NCBI GenBank assembly: GCA_038210275.1
Contig: JBBQWV010000004.1
Coordinates: 186,001-250,000 of the forward strand
DNA: 64,000 nt
Direction of reading: 5' to 3'
Origin: PALSA-1296 sp038210275
GTDB lineage: Bacteria > Bacteroidota > Ignavibacteria > Palsa-1295
Part shown: in pieces, positions 17,357-26,986 of the stretch
Numbering within the stretch: position 1 is the first letter of the stretch
How the letters are laid out: every line of letters begins with the position of its first letter
The notes under the pieces: model-generated
What the model was told of the DNA's origin: nothing
Seen by the model: only the letters and a program-made list of their open reading frames with translations
The model's database searches: none
Translations under genes and position numbers: made by a program

Positions 17357-18087
17357 CCCTTCGGATTTGTTGGTCTGATTTCCAGCTCGGATATATCAGC
17401 ATTTTGGGGAAGGCGGATGGCAAGCTCTATGGTGGCGGCGATATCCTCTGCCATCAGAGCTTTCTTGGATTTTAGCGGTAGAGACGCGCCATGGCGCGTC
17501 TCTACGGAATCTATGAAAAAATCGGTATCAACGCTTCCCGGACAAATGGTAACGAAGCGGATGTTGTCGGTGCGGACTTCTAAAAACAGGCATTGCATCA
17601 ATCCGCGCACGGCAAATTTCGAAGCGCAATATGCTACGCCACCTTTAAAGCCATTTTTCCCAGCAAGCGAACTGATCGTGATCACTGTTCCGGTTTTCTT
17701 TGCCCGCATCTTTGGTAATGCGGCGCGAGTCATCAGGAATACACCTCGTACATTTGTTGCGATCACCGATTCGAATTCCTGTTTTGTCAGATCAAGAACG
17801 GATTTGAAAATTCCGAATCCTGCATTATTAACAAGGACATCAACTGCTCCGAATTTTTCTTCGAACTCCGCAACAAAACTATTTACATCACTCTCTAACG
17901 ATACATCGCAAACTTTCGAGAAATATTCCTGCTTCGGAAAATTAGCGCGAAGCTCTGCTTCGGCTTTCGCAAGTTCATCTCCTTTGCGTGAGCAGATTCC
18001 GATATGATGTTTTTCATTTTGCATTGCAAATATTTTTGCAATAGCAAGCCCGATCCCTTTGGAAGCTCCGGTGATGATGATGTTCAT
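17353..18087 (-). CDS. Short-chain dehydrogenase/reductase with in-frame palindrome insertion
   Basis: 244 residues; a classical SDR with Rossmann fold: TGASKGIG (6-13), NNAG near 87-90 and the catalytic S-x12-Y-x3-K around ISSLAGKNGFKGGVAYCASK. It reduces or oxidises an unknown carbonyl or alcohol with NAD(P); 3-oxoacyl-ACP reductase or sepiapterin-reductase-like relatives are both possible. Residues about 195-204 (VETRHGASLP) are encoded by a perfect 28-bp palindrome that looks inserted into the loop after PGSVDTDFF, where this family varies in length, so activity may survive. It overlaps the patatin gene by 4 bp upstream and the T9SS cargo gene by 4 bp downstream. Confidence 0.9.
   Translation of the reverse strand: MNIIITGASKGIGLAIAKIFAMQNEKHHIGICSRKGDELAKAEAELRANFPKQEYFSKVCDVSLESDVNSFVAEFEEKFGAVDVLVNNAGFGIFKSVLDLTKQEFESVIATNVRGVFLMTRAALPKMRAKKTGTVITISSLAGKNGFKGGVAYCASKFAVRGLMQCLFLEVRTDNIRFVTICPGSVDTDFFIDSVETRHGASLPLKSKKALMAEDIAATIELAIRLPQNADISELEIRPTNPKG
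17478..17505. repeat. Perfect 28-bp palindrome inside the SDR coding sequence
   Basis: GTAGAGACGCGCCA is followed directly by its reverse complement. Similar GTAGAGACGCG palindromes are known to me as dispersed intergenic repeats in other bacteria. Here one lies in frame in a gene. Confidence 0.85.
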
Positions 18088-20654
18088 AGATTTGCTCCGA
18101 TAGAAAAATAAAAGATCGGATTGTTCAGAAGCAATGGTTTCTCGCTGCTTTGTGCAAAACGGAAATTCTCGCCGATTGCAAATCGCGCAATTCCTATTGG
18201 CGTACGAAAACCGACTTGTGCACCGACTCCGTGAATGAATGCTTCAAACTTGATCGACTCCGGTTCAGTCCACATTGCGCCAAGATCGTACCTGAATGTA
18301 ACAAAGGTCGGGAAGAACAGTGCATTCGGAATTGTAATTTGATAGGTGAGGCTTCCCTTCACCATTTGCTTGCCGCGCCAACCATAAGCATTCAATCCAT
18401 AAAAACTTTCGATCCCTCCGAGATCGAATTGCTCAAGCCTCGGCACGGTGCGATCTCCCAAGCCAATGGAAATTTTCGGGATGAGTGTATGCAGACCGGA
18501 TAAAGGAATCGTCTGCTCGAAGACTCCGAAGATTTTTGTATATCGTTTATTCCCACCGAAAAATCCCGTGCCGACTTCGTAATTTCCTTGCAGGAATGTA
18601 CCCTGATGCGGATATGCCGCTTCGTCGCGCGAATCAATCGTAAACTCGGCTTTCAATGCAGAGAGTGTTGCTTGCGGATCAATGATCTGCTGAGTGCGGA
18701 TGGAGTAATCGCGCTGCCGCTCGATGCGAATTTCTGCGGTAAGCAATGCCCACCTTCCGACTGCGCCGCCAAGCTGTAGATTCCCCCCAATATCACGCAA
18801 TTCGCGGACGACATCAGTGACGGTCGCTGTAAATTTTCCGTGTGGAATATCAGGATTCAGAGAGTAAACGGAAATATCTTTGAACCCTCCATAAATACTT
18901 AAATGAAAAGTAGTAAAGGAGAGAAAAAGCTCCGGCGTGGATATTTGCGCAATCGCATAACGCGAAAGTCCACCCAGTCCGCCGGTAAGCGAGAACTCCG
19001 TTCCACCGCCAAAAAGGTTTTCATTCGCATATTGCATGGAGAACTGCGCGCCGAATTCATTATCGGCAAGTCCGCCTAACCTGAGAATTTGTGTCGCACG
19101 TTCTTCGACGGTTATTTGGAGCGATGTTGCCGAAGGTGAGATATGACGTTCTGAGATAAAGTTTGTTATCGAATCATTTCGCATAAGGAATTGGGTGCCC
19201 TTCCACTGCGGCGAATGAAGCAGTTCAAGACTTGCAAAAGAAAAATATCCGGTGGCAGTGAGATTGCTCAACCCTTTTTCTCCGGCATCATTTCGAAAAA
19301 CATCGCCGGATGAAAGTGGGAATTGCTGCATGACCAGATCCTGCTTTACCGAATGTAAACCTTTGACCTCAACAGCACCGATATGCCCTTCGTCGAGAAA
19401 AATTTCCGCACGGTTAGAGCTGGCAATAGTCCTAACGCTGTCAATTCGTGCAAGTGAGTACCCATGCCTGCGCATAAATGAAAGAAGCGGAATTTCAATA
19501 TCTGTTTTGAAGGATGATGCGGTCAATTTTTTCCCTTCGGCAGTTCTGCAAATTGCAAGAAGCGAATCATGGTTTGCAGTCGAACTCCCAAATATATTTA
19601 TTTCTCGAAGCGAAGGGAGAAGCTCAGCGGCGGACGCATTTGATTCGGTCGGAGCGTTTGTCGTATGCGAAAGAATTTCCAGTAATTTTGGGAGTGCTCT
19701 CCGCGCCGCTTGTCTGCCGGCTTCGATATAGATATCGGATTTAGTAAAGTCATCGGGCGCGCCATGCTCAAGTTCGGGAGTCATAATAAGATCAGCGCGT
19801 TTCATTTGCTCGGCATTTTTTTCGCGCATCATCAGCGTGATCACCTGATCGGCAACGTCCCAGGGAGATGCGATCTCCGAACGAGTGCGAAGTTCTGAAG
19901 TAGTATTCGACGCAATAACAATATCCGATCCAGCAGAATCTTTTGCAATATCAATAGGCACATTCGAAAGCAATCCGCCATCAACCAGAAGCGCGGAGTC
20001 GCGAGCAAGAGGATAGAATCTCAGCGGCACGGTAGCACTTGCGCGCATCGCAGCAGTCAGATCGCCATGGGTGATCATTCTTCTGCTGCCGGAAATAATA
20101 TCGGTTGCAAGCGCAATGAAAGGAACGCGCAAGCCATGGAGGAAATCTTCTTCAGTGCCGAATGGAGAATTAATAACTAATGAATTCAGAAGCATTGTCA
20201 GACGCTGACCGCTTGCAATCGCCTGCGGAAGGACAGGGTTGAAGAAACCATTGAAACGCAGAGAGAGAAGCGAAATCTTCTCATCTTTTTTCCCGAACGA
20301 ACGTTCGGGTCGGTGCGAATCGTCATTGAGATTAAAGACATCAGTCCAGTTAGTATTTTCGGCGAAGCGAACGAGTTCTTTCGGAGAATATCCTGCCGAA
20401 TATAGACCTCCGATGATCGCCCCCATACTGGTTCCGACAATGAGATCAATGGGGATATGTGCCGAATCCAGAATTTCCAATACGCCGACATGAGCAAAGC
20501 CTCGTGCGCCGCCGCCGGAGAGAACGAGTGAGAGATGGGGTTTCTTAGATAACGATTGCTGCAAACCCGCGCTGCCTTGAGCATAAAGAACCGAGGATTG
20601 CTGCGCAAGCATGGCGCAGAAAATGAGAACGACGGAGAGATTTCGAAAAAACAT
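18084..20654 (-). CDS. Patatin-like phospholipase with POTRA and BamA-type barrel (PlpD-like)
   Basis: 856 residues. After a signal peptide (1-26) comes a patatin domain (about 40-330): oxyanion loop GGGARG (48-53), nucleophile elbow G-T-S-M-G with Ser76, and D-G-G with catalytic Asp near 225. A POTRA-like region (about 350-440, with a second short module around VKGLHSVKQDLVMQQFPL) and a 16-strand surface-antigen barrel (about 510-856, VGFRTPIGIARFAIG near the end) follow. This is the layout of type Vd autotransporters such as PlpD, in which the lipase is carried across the outer membrane by its own barrel. It should hydrolyse phospholipid or other lipid esters. It starts a three-gene overlapping unit with an SDR and a T9SS cargo. 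Confidence 0.93.
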   Translation of the reverse strand: MFFRNLSVVLIFCAMLAQQSSVLYAQGSAGLQQSLSKKPHLSLVLSGGGARGFAHVGVLEILDSAHIPIDLIVGTSMGAIIGGLYSAGYSPKELVRFAENTNWTDVFNLNDDSHRPERSFGKKDEKISLLSLRFNGFFNPVLPQAIASGQRLTMLLNSLVINSPFGTEEDFLHGLRVPFIALATDIISGSRRMITHGDLTAAMRASATVPLRFYPLARDSALLVDGGLLSNVPIDIAKDSAGSDIVIASNTTSELRTRSEIASPWDVADQVITLMMREKNAEQMKRADLIMTPELEHGAPDDFTKSDIYIEAGRQAARRALPKLLEILSHTTNAPTESNASAAELLPSLREINIFGSSTANHDSLLAICRTAEGKKLTASSFKTDIEIPLLSFMRRHGYSLARIDSVRTIASSNRAEIFLDEGHIGAVEVKGLHSVKQDLVMQQFPLSSGDVFRNDAGEKGLSNLTATGYFSFASLELLHSPQWKGTQFLMRNDSITNFISERHISPSATSLQITVEERATQILRLGGLADNEFGAQFSMQYANENLFGGGTEFSLTGGLGGLSRYAIAQISTPELFLSFTTFHLSIYGGFKDISVYSLNPDIPHGKFTATVTDVVRELRDIGGNLQLGGAVGRWALLTAEIRIERQRDYSIRTQQIIDPQATLSALKAEFTIDSRDEAAYPHQGTFLQGNYEVGTGFFGGNKRYTKIFGVFEQTIPLSGLHTLIPKISIGLGDRTVPRLEQFDLGGIESFYGLNAYGWRGKQMVKGSLTYQITIPNALFFPTFVTFRYDLGAMWTEPESIKFEAFIHGVGAQVGFRTPIGIARFAIGENFRFAQSSEKPLLLNNPIFYFSIGANL

Positions 20655-20740
20655 TGTGACAATTCAAAACACCACTCTGTTTGTTCAGATTGCAGAAATC
20701 GTATTTGTAAAATACGGTTTGAATCAGAATTCTTCCAATA

Positions 20741-20844
20741 TGTCATCGCGAGCGCAGCGTGGCGATCTAAAATATTTGGTTGTACTACAAAGACCTTCAT
20801 TTTTTTAGATTGCCACGTCGGGCTATCGCCCCCTCGCAATGACA
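20741..20844. repeat. Paired dispersed repeats forming a long hairpin before gatA
   Basis: TGTCATCGCGAGCGCAGCGT (20741-20760) continuing to GGCGATCTAAAA faces TTTTTTAGATTGCCACG... ending CTCGCAATGACA (20801-20844). The two halves are inverted copies of the same family seen at 14888, 54711, 57384 and 61842. Confidence 0.75.
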
Positions 20845-20890
20845 CTGTAAAGTAATTCGTGCTCAAAGTATAGAAATTAAAGTGTCAATA

Positions 20891-22222
20891 ATGAGTATAT
20901 TTGAAAACGCTAAAGAGCTGAATAATAAATATAATTGCTTCCTTGAAGTCTTTGACGAGGGGCGCTATCCCGCTGCCTCGGGAAAACTTCAGGGGATGAC
21001 GGTTGCGATCAAAGATGTGCTTGCACTGAAAGATGCGCGGCTTACGTGCGGTTCGAAATTTTTAGAGAATTTTACATCGCTCTATTCGGCAACGTGCGTT
21101 GATCGTTTGCAAAAAGCAGGAGCGCTTTTTATCGGCAAGACGAACATGGATGAATTTGCCATGGGTTCATCGAATGAAAATTCTGCCTACGGAGCAGTGC
21201 TTAATCCGTGGGATATTACGCGAGTCCCCGGCGGCTCATCAGGCGGCAGTGCAGTTGCAGCAGCAGTTGGTGCAGTGCGTGTTGCACTTGGTACCGATAC
21301 CGGCGGCTCGATCAGACAACCTGCAGCATTCACCGGCACAGTCGGAATGAAACCAACGTATGGGAGAATTTCACGTTACGGACTTACAGCATTTGCAAGT
21401 TCATTCGATACCGTCGGCACATTCAGCAGAACTCTCGAAGATGCCGCTCTTGCTTTAGAAGTAATGGCAGGAAGAGATGAACATGATGCAACAAGCGCGA
21501 ATGTTCCAGTTGAAGAATATTCAAGCGGATTAAAAAAAGATGTAAAAGGTTTACGCATCGGCATTCCAAAAGAATATTTCGGCGAGGGGATCGAGCCGGA
21601 TGTTCGTGAAGCAATCGAAGGGGCAAAGATAAAATTAGAAAAAGCAGGATGCACTCTCATTCCTATTTCAATGCCTCATACAAAGTATTCGATCGCTGTT
21701 TATTATATTCTTACCACAGCCGAAGCATCGAGTAACCTTGCGCGCTTCGATGGAATCCGTTACGGAAAGCGTGCAAAAGAAAGCGAGACATTGCTTGATA
21801 CCTATGTCCGTTCGCGTTCTGAAGGATTCGGACCGGAGGTAAAAAGAAGGATTATGCTTGGGACGTATGTACTCTCTTCGGGATATTACGATGCATATTA
21901 TATCCGTGCACAAAAAGTCAGAAGATTAATAAAAGAGGATTTTTCGAATGCCTTCAAAGAATGTGATGCATTGCTGACTCCCACAACACCAACGACTGCA
22001 TTCAAACTCGGTGATAAGATCAGTGATCCTCTTGCAATGTATCTTAATGACATCTTCACCGTCAGCGCGAATATCGCCGGAGCGCCTGCGATGAGTATTC
22101 CGATAGGACTTGATAGCAATGGCTTGCCAATTGGGGCGCAGCTCATCACCAATGATTTCGAAGAAACAAAATTATTTGCTTTAGCAAAAGAAATATTTAC
22201 TGAATTAAGAATTGGGAATTGA
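20891..22222 (+). CDS. gatA: Asp/Glu-tRNA amidotransferase subunit A
   Basis: 443 residues from ATG at 20891 (an in-frame GTG lies at 20882). GatA releases ammonia from Gln or Asn for conversion of Asp-tRNA(Asn) or Glu-tRNA(Gln) by GatB, working as GatCAB in the cytoplasm. The amidase-signature triad is visible: Lys41 in VAIKDV, the cis-Ser in GGSSGGS (114-120) and the nucleophile Ser140 in GTDTGGSIRQPA. Length is a little under the usual 470-490, mainly at the N-terminus. It is the only plus-strand gene in the first 51 kb; gatB and gatC are not in the window. Its last codons (ELRIGN) are made from one arm of an inverted repeat that also encodes the end of the convergent gene. Confidence 0.96.
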   Translation: MSIFENAKELNNKYNCFLEVFDEGRYPAASGKLQGMTVAIKDVLALKDARLTCGSKFLENFTSLYSATCVDRLQKAGALFIGKTNMDEFAMGSSNENSAYGAVLNPWDITRVPGGSSGGSAVAAAVGAVRVALGTDTGGSIRQPAAFTGTVGMKPTYGRISRYGLTAFASSFDTVGTFSRTLEDAALALEVMAGRDEHDATSANVPVEEYSSGLKKDVKGLRIGIPKEYFGEGIEPDVREAIEGAKIKLEKAGCTLIPISMPHTKYSIAVYYILTTAEASSNLARFDGIRYGKRAKESETLLDTYVRSRSEGFGPEVKRRIMLGTYVLSSGYYDAYYIRAQKVRRLIKEDFSNAFKECDALLTPTTPTTAFKLGDKISDPLAMYLNDIFTVSANIAGAPAMSIPIGLDSNGLPIGAQLITNDFEETKLFALAKEIFTELRIGN

Positions 22223-22277
22223 GAATGGAGAAATTCTCGCATTCACAATTCCCAACTCACCATTCTTAATTCACAAT
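22204..22277. repeat. Imperfect inverted repeat shared by the ends of two convergent genes
   Basis: GAATTAAGAATTGGGAATTG (from 22204) is mirrored by CAATTCCCAAC...ATTCTTAATTC (to 22273), with one 6-base difference between arms. It could act as a bidirectional terminator for gatA and the facing T9SS cargo gene. Confidence 0.7.
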
Positions 22278-24830
22278 GATCTTCTGCGAAACCGACGTGC
22301 CGTTTGCAGTCAGCATCACAAAATATGTGCCGCTTGAAAGCCCGTTAGTTGTAAAACTTGTTTGATGTCTTCCTGCATCGAAGTAGGATTTTTCTAAAAT
22401 ACGAAGCTCTCTTCCAAGCAGATCATGGATGGTCAGCGTTGCAAGCCCCGCAGATTTTAACGAGAAACCGATAGTGGCGTTTTCGGATGTGATAGGATTG
22501 GGGTGAGCGCTTTCAAGCGAAACAGGAAGCGAAGCAGCTGCGCCAGAATTTATACCGGCAAGATTAGAGAGATCAATATAGAACATGCCTCGTCCATAGG
22601 TACCTGCAAGCAATGTGTCATTCCCATGACCTTTGATCTTCAAAGACATCACCTCCGCAAGAGGCATTCCATTCATCAAAGGAAACCACGTTACACCACC
22701 GTCGTAAGAAAAGACCACACCTTTATCAGTCCCAACATAAAGTGCGCCATTTTTGGGGCTATAGGCAATAGACCAGCAGCCGATCGGTGGGAAATTTGTT
22801 GCGGGATTAGTAAAAGTCACTCCGCCATCTTCACTTTTAAAGAAATGTTTCTGTGTCGTTTGGGTCCCTCCTCCGTTGGAATTCCCTTGAGTCACGACAA
22901 ATATCTCGTTATGATTATTTGGATTTGAAGTAATGCCTTCGACTAACTCTCCCACACTCTTACTCACCCAAGTGACTCCTTGATCAATACTTCTCCAAAC
23001 ATTATTGCCTGAACCTGCCCACATGAAACTCGTCTGGTCCTCTCCCTGCCAGAGATGGATCACATTTGAAGTTCCGACCTGAGTACTTTTACTCGGGGGA
23101 ACAGAAGTAAAATTATCCTGCCCTCCACTCACGCTCATCCAAATATGAGAGTTACCTCCGAAGGCGACAATATTTCCATCACGAGAAACATCGTATGCAG
23201 GGTAGAATGGCGAACCTTCGCCGTTACCTTGATTTAGTTCATCAATGCGATAAAGAGTGGCGTTTGGCTCCATGAGGTTCGATCCATTAAAATTCAGGCC
23301 ACCGTCGAGGGACTGGTAGAATGTCGTACGTACATAAGTTGTATAAACAATACTTGGATCATTCGGAGAAACCCATCCTCTTCCGCCGTCTCCTCCTCGC
23401 GTTTGTATAAAATCCGAAGCGTTGATGAGTGCCCTATTCGTCGAATTATCCTGACATCCTCCGGTGACAAAGGAGAAATTGACATCTGCATCTACCCCTA
23501 CAAATTGAAGTGTTGCAAGTCCTTTATTAATCGCTGTGTTCCAATTGTTGTAAGGAAATGATGTTGACTTCGCAAGACCCCCGTCACCACAGTCATAAAG
23601 TGTATTACCGATAAACTTGAGTCTATGATGATCAGCATGTACATAATTGGAGGGATAATCGCCGGGCGCCACAGCTTGTGTACTTTTCTGTACCCAAGTT
23701 GCACCATTATCATTTGAACCATACAAATCCAAACCGGCAACATATACTTGCTTGGTATTGGAAGAAGAAACAGCAATTGCATTACACCATTGAGCCTGTG
23801 ACCCAAGCAGCGGAGGAGGAGTTGCTGCGGTCATTTTCTTCCATGTAAGGCCTGCATCCGTGGACATGAATACACCATTGGTCGAAGAGCCGGAGCCAAT
23901 AGATGCGTAGTAAAGATTTTGATCACCGGGAGCATTCGCAATTGCAACGCGACCAATAGATCCGGATAATCCGGTTATAGATTTTGTCCAGGTAGCACCT
24001 GAATCAGCCGAACGCCATATACTACCAAATCCTCCGGCAACAAGCACTAAAGGGTTATGAGTATTATATCCGATCGAGATTGGTCCGCCAAGACTAAGAG
24101 TCAGTTTGCGCCATGTCGTTCCACCATCGATAGATTTTAAAATGCTTCCTGATTGCGAAGGATAACCATTATTATTATAAGCTGCATAGGCTATCTGAGG
24201 GTTGATCGAATCAATAACAATTTGAGCATAAGCTCCACCAATTGCCGATACTTGCGCCCAATTATTTCCCCCATCGGTACTTTTGAAAAGTCCTTGTCCG
24301 GGCGGAAATTTATAGCCATCTCCTTCGCCTTCACCGGTTCCCAGCAAGAGAGTACTTGGCGGAGCAAAAGCGATAGCTCCTCCCATCAAAGTAGGAAGTC
24401 TATCTGAAAGATTGATCCATTGGACAGGATTGGTAGTAATATTATCCGTTTTCCAAACTCCGCCCGATGCTGTACTGATATAGACAGCATTAGGATTTGT
24501 CGGATCGGCGGTAATGTCACGAACCCTGCCGCTATTATGTCCGCCTTGACTTCCGGCAATTGGCTGCCATGCAGGTTGAGAAAGCGACTTAAACGCCTCT
24601 CTATTCTCCATTGAATGCATGGCATTGTATGCGTTCCGCTCGATCTTTGCAAGATCTTTCTCTTCTCCAGATGTGCGGATATTATTCCAGTATTCATTTC
24701 TGGCTTTTTCCAGGATTCCATCGTCGAAATCTTCACTCTTAACGGACTGGACCGTTCCTTGAGCGAATATCTGCGATGTGGCAAAACAAATTAATAGGAA
24801 AACGTTGAATTTAATGAATAAACGAGACAT
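22266..24830 (-). CDS. T9SS cargo with BNR/sortilin-type propeller, 854 aa
   Basis: Start chosen at ATG 24830, which gives a clean signal peptide (MSRLFIKFNVFLLICFATSQ, then IFAQ); the open frame reaches 24872. Residues about 60-760 form a large propeller with many Asp-box motifs: S-T-D-G-G-N-N-W, S-I-D-G-G-T-T-W, S-A-D-S-G-A-T-W, S-T-D-A-G-L-T-W, S-D-N-D-G-A-T-W-like, S-E-D-G-G-V-T-F and S-Y-D-G-G-V-T-W. The opening GGHNSGRVRDITADPTNPN is typical of sortilin/VPS10-like sialidase-fold proteins in this group. No sialidase catalytic set is evident, so binding is more likely than catalysis. The sorting domain covers about 775-854 (AHPNPITSENATIGFSL, HDLLGRELR, SSGTYFVML). It is monocistronic by position. 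Confidence 0.85.
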   Translation of the reverse strand: MSRLFIKFNVFLLICFATSQIFAQGTVQSVKSEDFDDGILEKARNEYWNNIRTSGEEKDLAKIERNAYNAMHSMENREAFKSLSQPAWQPIAGSQGGHNSGRVRDITADPTNPNAVYISTASGGVWKTDNITTNPVQWINLSDRLPTLMGGAIAFAPPSTLLLGTGEGEGDGYKFPPGQGLFKSTDGGNNWAQVSAIGGAYAQIVIDSINPQIAYAAYNNNGYPSQSGSILKSIDGGTTWRKLTLSLGGPISIGYNTHNPLVLVAGGFGSIWRSADSGATWTKSITGLSGSIGRVAIANAPGDQNLYYASIGSGSSTNGVFMSTDAGLTWKKMTAATPPPLLGSQAQWCNAIAVSSSNTKQVYVAGLDLYGSNDNGATWVQKSTQAVAPGDYPSNYVHADHHRLKFIGNTLYDCGDGGLAKSTSFPYNNWNTAINKGLATLQFVGVDADVNFSFVTGGCQDNSTNRALINASDFIQTRGGDGGRGWVSPNDPSIVYTTYVRTTFYQSLDGGLNFNGSNLMEPNATLYRIDELNQGNGEGSPFYPAYDVSRDGNIVAFGGNSHIWMSVSGGQDNFTSVPPSKSTQVGTSNVIHLWQGEDQTSFMWAGSGNNVWRSIDQGVTWVSKSVGELVEGITSNPNNHNEIFVVTQGNSNGGGTQTTQKHFFKSEDGGVTFTNPATNFPPIGCWSIAYSPKNGALYVGTDKGVVFSYDGGVTWFPLMNGMPLAEVMSLKIKGHGNDTLLAGTYGRGMFYIDLSNLAGINSGAAASLPVSLESAHPNPITSENATIGFSLKSAGLATLTIHDLLGRELRILEKSYFDAGRHQTSFTTNGLSSGTYFVMLTANGTSVSQKIIVN

Positions 24831-24985
24831 TCTGGTACTTTTCTTAAAATTTCTGAAAAATAGATAGCACATACTGTAATGTATAAAAACGGAGAATAAG
24901 TTCTATAAAAATAGATTTCGGAGGATAAAGGGGCGCTTCGGTTGAGAGATGCGTGATCTGTCCCTTTTAAAACGATTTAGATCGT

Positions 24986-24993
24986 CAAAGTTA
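24986..24993 (-). promoter_or_regulatory. Possible -7 box TAACTTTG upstream of the propeller cargo gene
   Basis: TAACTTTG on the minus strand fits TAnnTTTG and lies about 155 bp before the start at 24830. I see no convincing -33 partner at the right spacing. Confidence 0.3.
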
Positions 24994-25043
24994 CAAGCCC
25001 GAAGCAATTTTTTTTCATTTTTCTTATAAAAGTGCTTTTTTGA

Positions 25044-26957
25044 CTACACTTTCACTTTTGAATTCTTCTTCTCCTTCAGAAATTCCCGGATACTGTTCGC
25101 AATACCTTCACGATATAATCCCTGTTCACGCATTAGCTCTGCGGGTGAGCCGTGCTCGACATATTCATCTGCAAATCCCAGAAATTTCATTCTCGGAGAA
25201 AGACCTTTTACGGCATAGAATTCGGCAATTGCACTTCCGAAACCACCCATGATAGCATTCTCTTCGAGGGTTACAATATTGGCGAAGCGCGCTGCCAATC
25301 CTTCGAGAAGAGCTTCATCAAGAGGCTTGACGAATCTGGCATTCACAACGGCAACTGATATTCCTTCATGTGCCAAATCATCAGCGGCTTTTAATGCTTC
25401 GTAGAGAAGCGGTCCGAGTCCGACGATCGCCACATCTTTTCCATCGCGCATGATCTCGCCCTGACCAATCGGAAGTTTATTAAATCCGCTTGCCGCCAGA
25501 GGAACACCGATACCATTGCCGCGCGGATAGCGCAATGCGACAGGACCTTTTTTATATTCGGTTGCCGTAAAAAGCATGTCGCGTAATTCCTGCTCGTCCT
25601 TCGGAGCCATCACCGTCATGTTCGGAATTAAACGAAGATACGAGAGATCAAACATTCCATGATGCGTATGTCCGTCAGCACCGACAAGTCCTGCGCGATC
25701 GAGAGCAAAAATTACATTCAGATTTTGAATGCTGACATCATGGATGATCTGATCGTAGGCGCGCTGTAAAAAAGTTGAATAGATCGCGCAGACCGGAGTA
25801 AATCCTTGAGTAGCCATCCCTGCAGCAAATGTCACTGCATGCTGCTCGGCAATGCCGACATCAAAAAATCTTTCCGGCATTTCCTTCTGCAAAATATTCA
25901 GCCCTGTCCCATCAGGCATTGCAGCAGTAATGCCAACAACTTTTGGATTTTGTTTTGCTATCTCCAATAATGCCGTTCCGAAAACTTTTGTATAATCCGG
26001 CGGAAGCGGAGTTGTCACCGGCTTTGCAATAGCAGTCCCCGTTGTCTTATCGAACGCTCCTCCTGCAGCATGATAACGCTGGACATGAGATTCGGCTGGA
26101 GCATAGCCCTTGCCTTTTTCTGAGATCACATGAAGCAGGATAGGTCCCTGTTGATCTTTCACGAAGCGAAGCATTTCGACAAGCTTCACAACATTATGTC
26201 CATTGATCGGACCAAAGTATTTAAATCCCAATGCTTCGAAAAGCATACCGGGTGTGAACGTCGCTTTTAATCCGTCAATAATCTTACTTCCGGCAACGCG
26301 AACCCTATCACCTGCGGCATCCCAAACTTTATCTTTGATCTTGCGCAGAGCAGGGCTGGTGATAACATCATTAAAATAATTATGCACCGACCAGACATTC
26401 GGGGCGATCGACATCTGATTGTCGTTGAGAACAACAATAATATTTTTCTTTAGCAGTCCGCAATTATTCAGCGCTTCATACGCCATGCCTCCGGTCATCG
26501 AGCCATCGCCGATGATGGCGACAACTTTATAATCATCTCCGGAAAAATCCCGCGCTGTGGCAATACCAAGTGCAGCGCTGATCGAAGTCGAGGCATGACC
26601 GGCGCCAAAGACATCATACTCGCTTTCATCCATTCTCAGAAATGGCGCAAGCCCATCTTTTTTTCTGATTGTATGAAGTCGGTCTTTTCTGCCTGTAAGG
26701 ATCTTATGAGGATATGCCTGATGACCGACATCCCAAATCAGTTTATCTTTCGGAGTATTAAAAGCATAATGCAGAGCTACCGTTAATTCCACGACGCCAA
26801 GACCTGCGCCGAAATGTCCGCCGACCTGTGAGATCGTATCAATAAGATACTCGCGCACATCGTCGCTTACTGCACGCAGATCGGATTCCGGAAGCTTACG
26901 CAAGTCTTCAGGAATTGAAATATTTTTTAGTAATGGATATTGATTTGTATCTGCCAT
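25044..26957 (-). CDS. dxs: 1-deoxy-D-xylulose-5-phosphate synthase
   Basis: 637 residues, the family's usual size. It condenses pyruvate and glyceraldehyde 3-phosphate with thiamine diphosphate to open the MEP isoprenoid pathway in the cytoplasm. Visible motifs: GGHFGAGLGVVELTVALH, DVGHQAYPHKILTGR, the thiamine-diphosphate/Mg site GDGSMTGGMAYEALNN, VLNDNQMSI, the catalytic Glu in FDVGIAEQHAVTFAAGMA, and GLVGADGHTHHG. The C-terminal transketolase domain ends with VTLEENAIMGGFGSA. It follows xseB by 29 bp, the common xseA-xseB-dxs order, and is probably co-transcribed. Confidence 0.97.
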   Translation of the reverse strand: MADTNQYPLLKNISIPEDLRKLPESDLRAVSDDVREYLIDTISQVGGHFGAGLGVVELTVALHYAFNTPKDKLIWDVGHQAYPHKILTGRKDRLHTIRKKDGLAPFLRMDESEYDVFGAGHASTSISAALGIATARDFSGDDYKVVAIIGDGSMTGGMAYEALNNCGLLKKNIIVVLNDNQMSIAPNVWSVHNYFNDVITSPALRKIKDKVWDAAGDRVRVAGSKIIDGLKATFTPGMLFEALGFKYFGPINGHNVVKLVEMLRFVKDQQGPILLHVISEKGKGYAPAESHVQRYHAAGGAFDKTTGTAIAKPVTTPLPPDYTKVFGTALLEIAKQNPKVVGITAAMPDGTGLNILQKEMPERFFDVGIAEQHAVTFAAGMATQGFTPVCAIYSTFLQRAYDQIIHDVSIQNLNVIFALDRAGLVGADGHTHHGMFDLSYLRLIPNMTVMAPKDEQELRDMLFTATEYKKGPVALRYPRGNGIGVPLAASGFNKLPIGQGEIMRDGKDVAIVGLGPLLYEALKAADDLAHEGISVAVVNARFVKPLDEALLEGLAARFANIVTLEENAIMGGFGSAIAEFYAVKGLSPRMKFLGFADEYVEHGSPAELMREQGLYREGIANSIREFLKEKKNSKVKV

Positions 26958-26986
26958 CTTCCCTCTTTACTTTTTATGCTTGAATT

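Noticed and set aside
20556..20855. Plus-strand frame of 99 codons before gatA
   Set aside because: It is antisense to the patatin start and then runs through the dispersed repeat.
24873..25043. Riboswitch or attenuator near dxs
   Set aside because: No thiamine-pyrophosphate box or stable hairpin is visible, and the region is downstream of dxs, not upstream.
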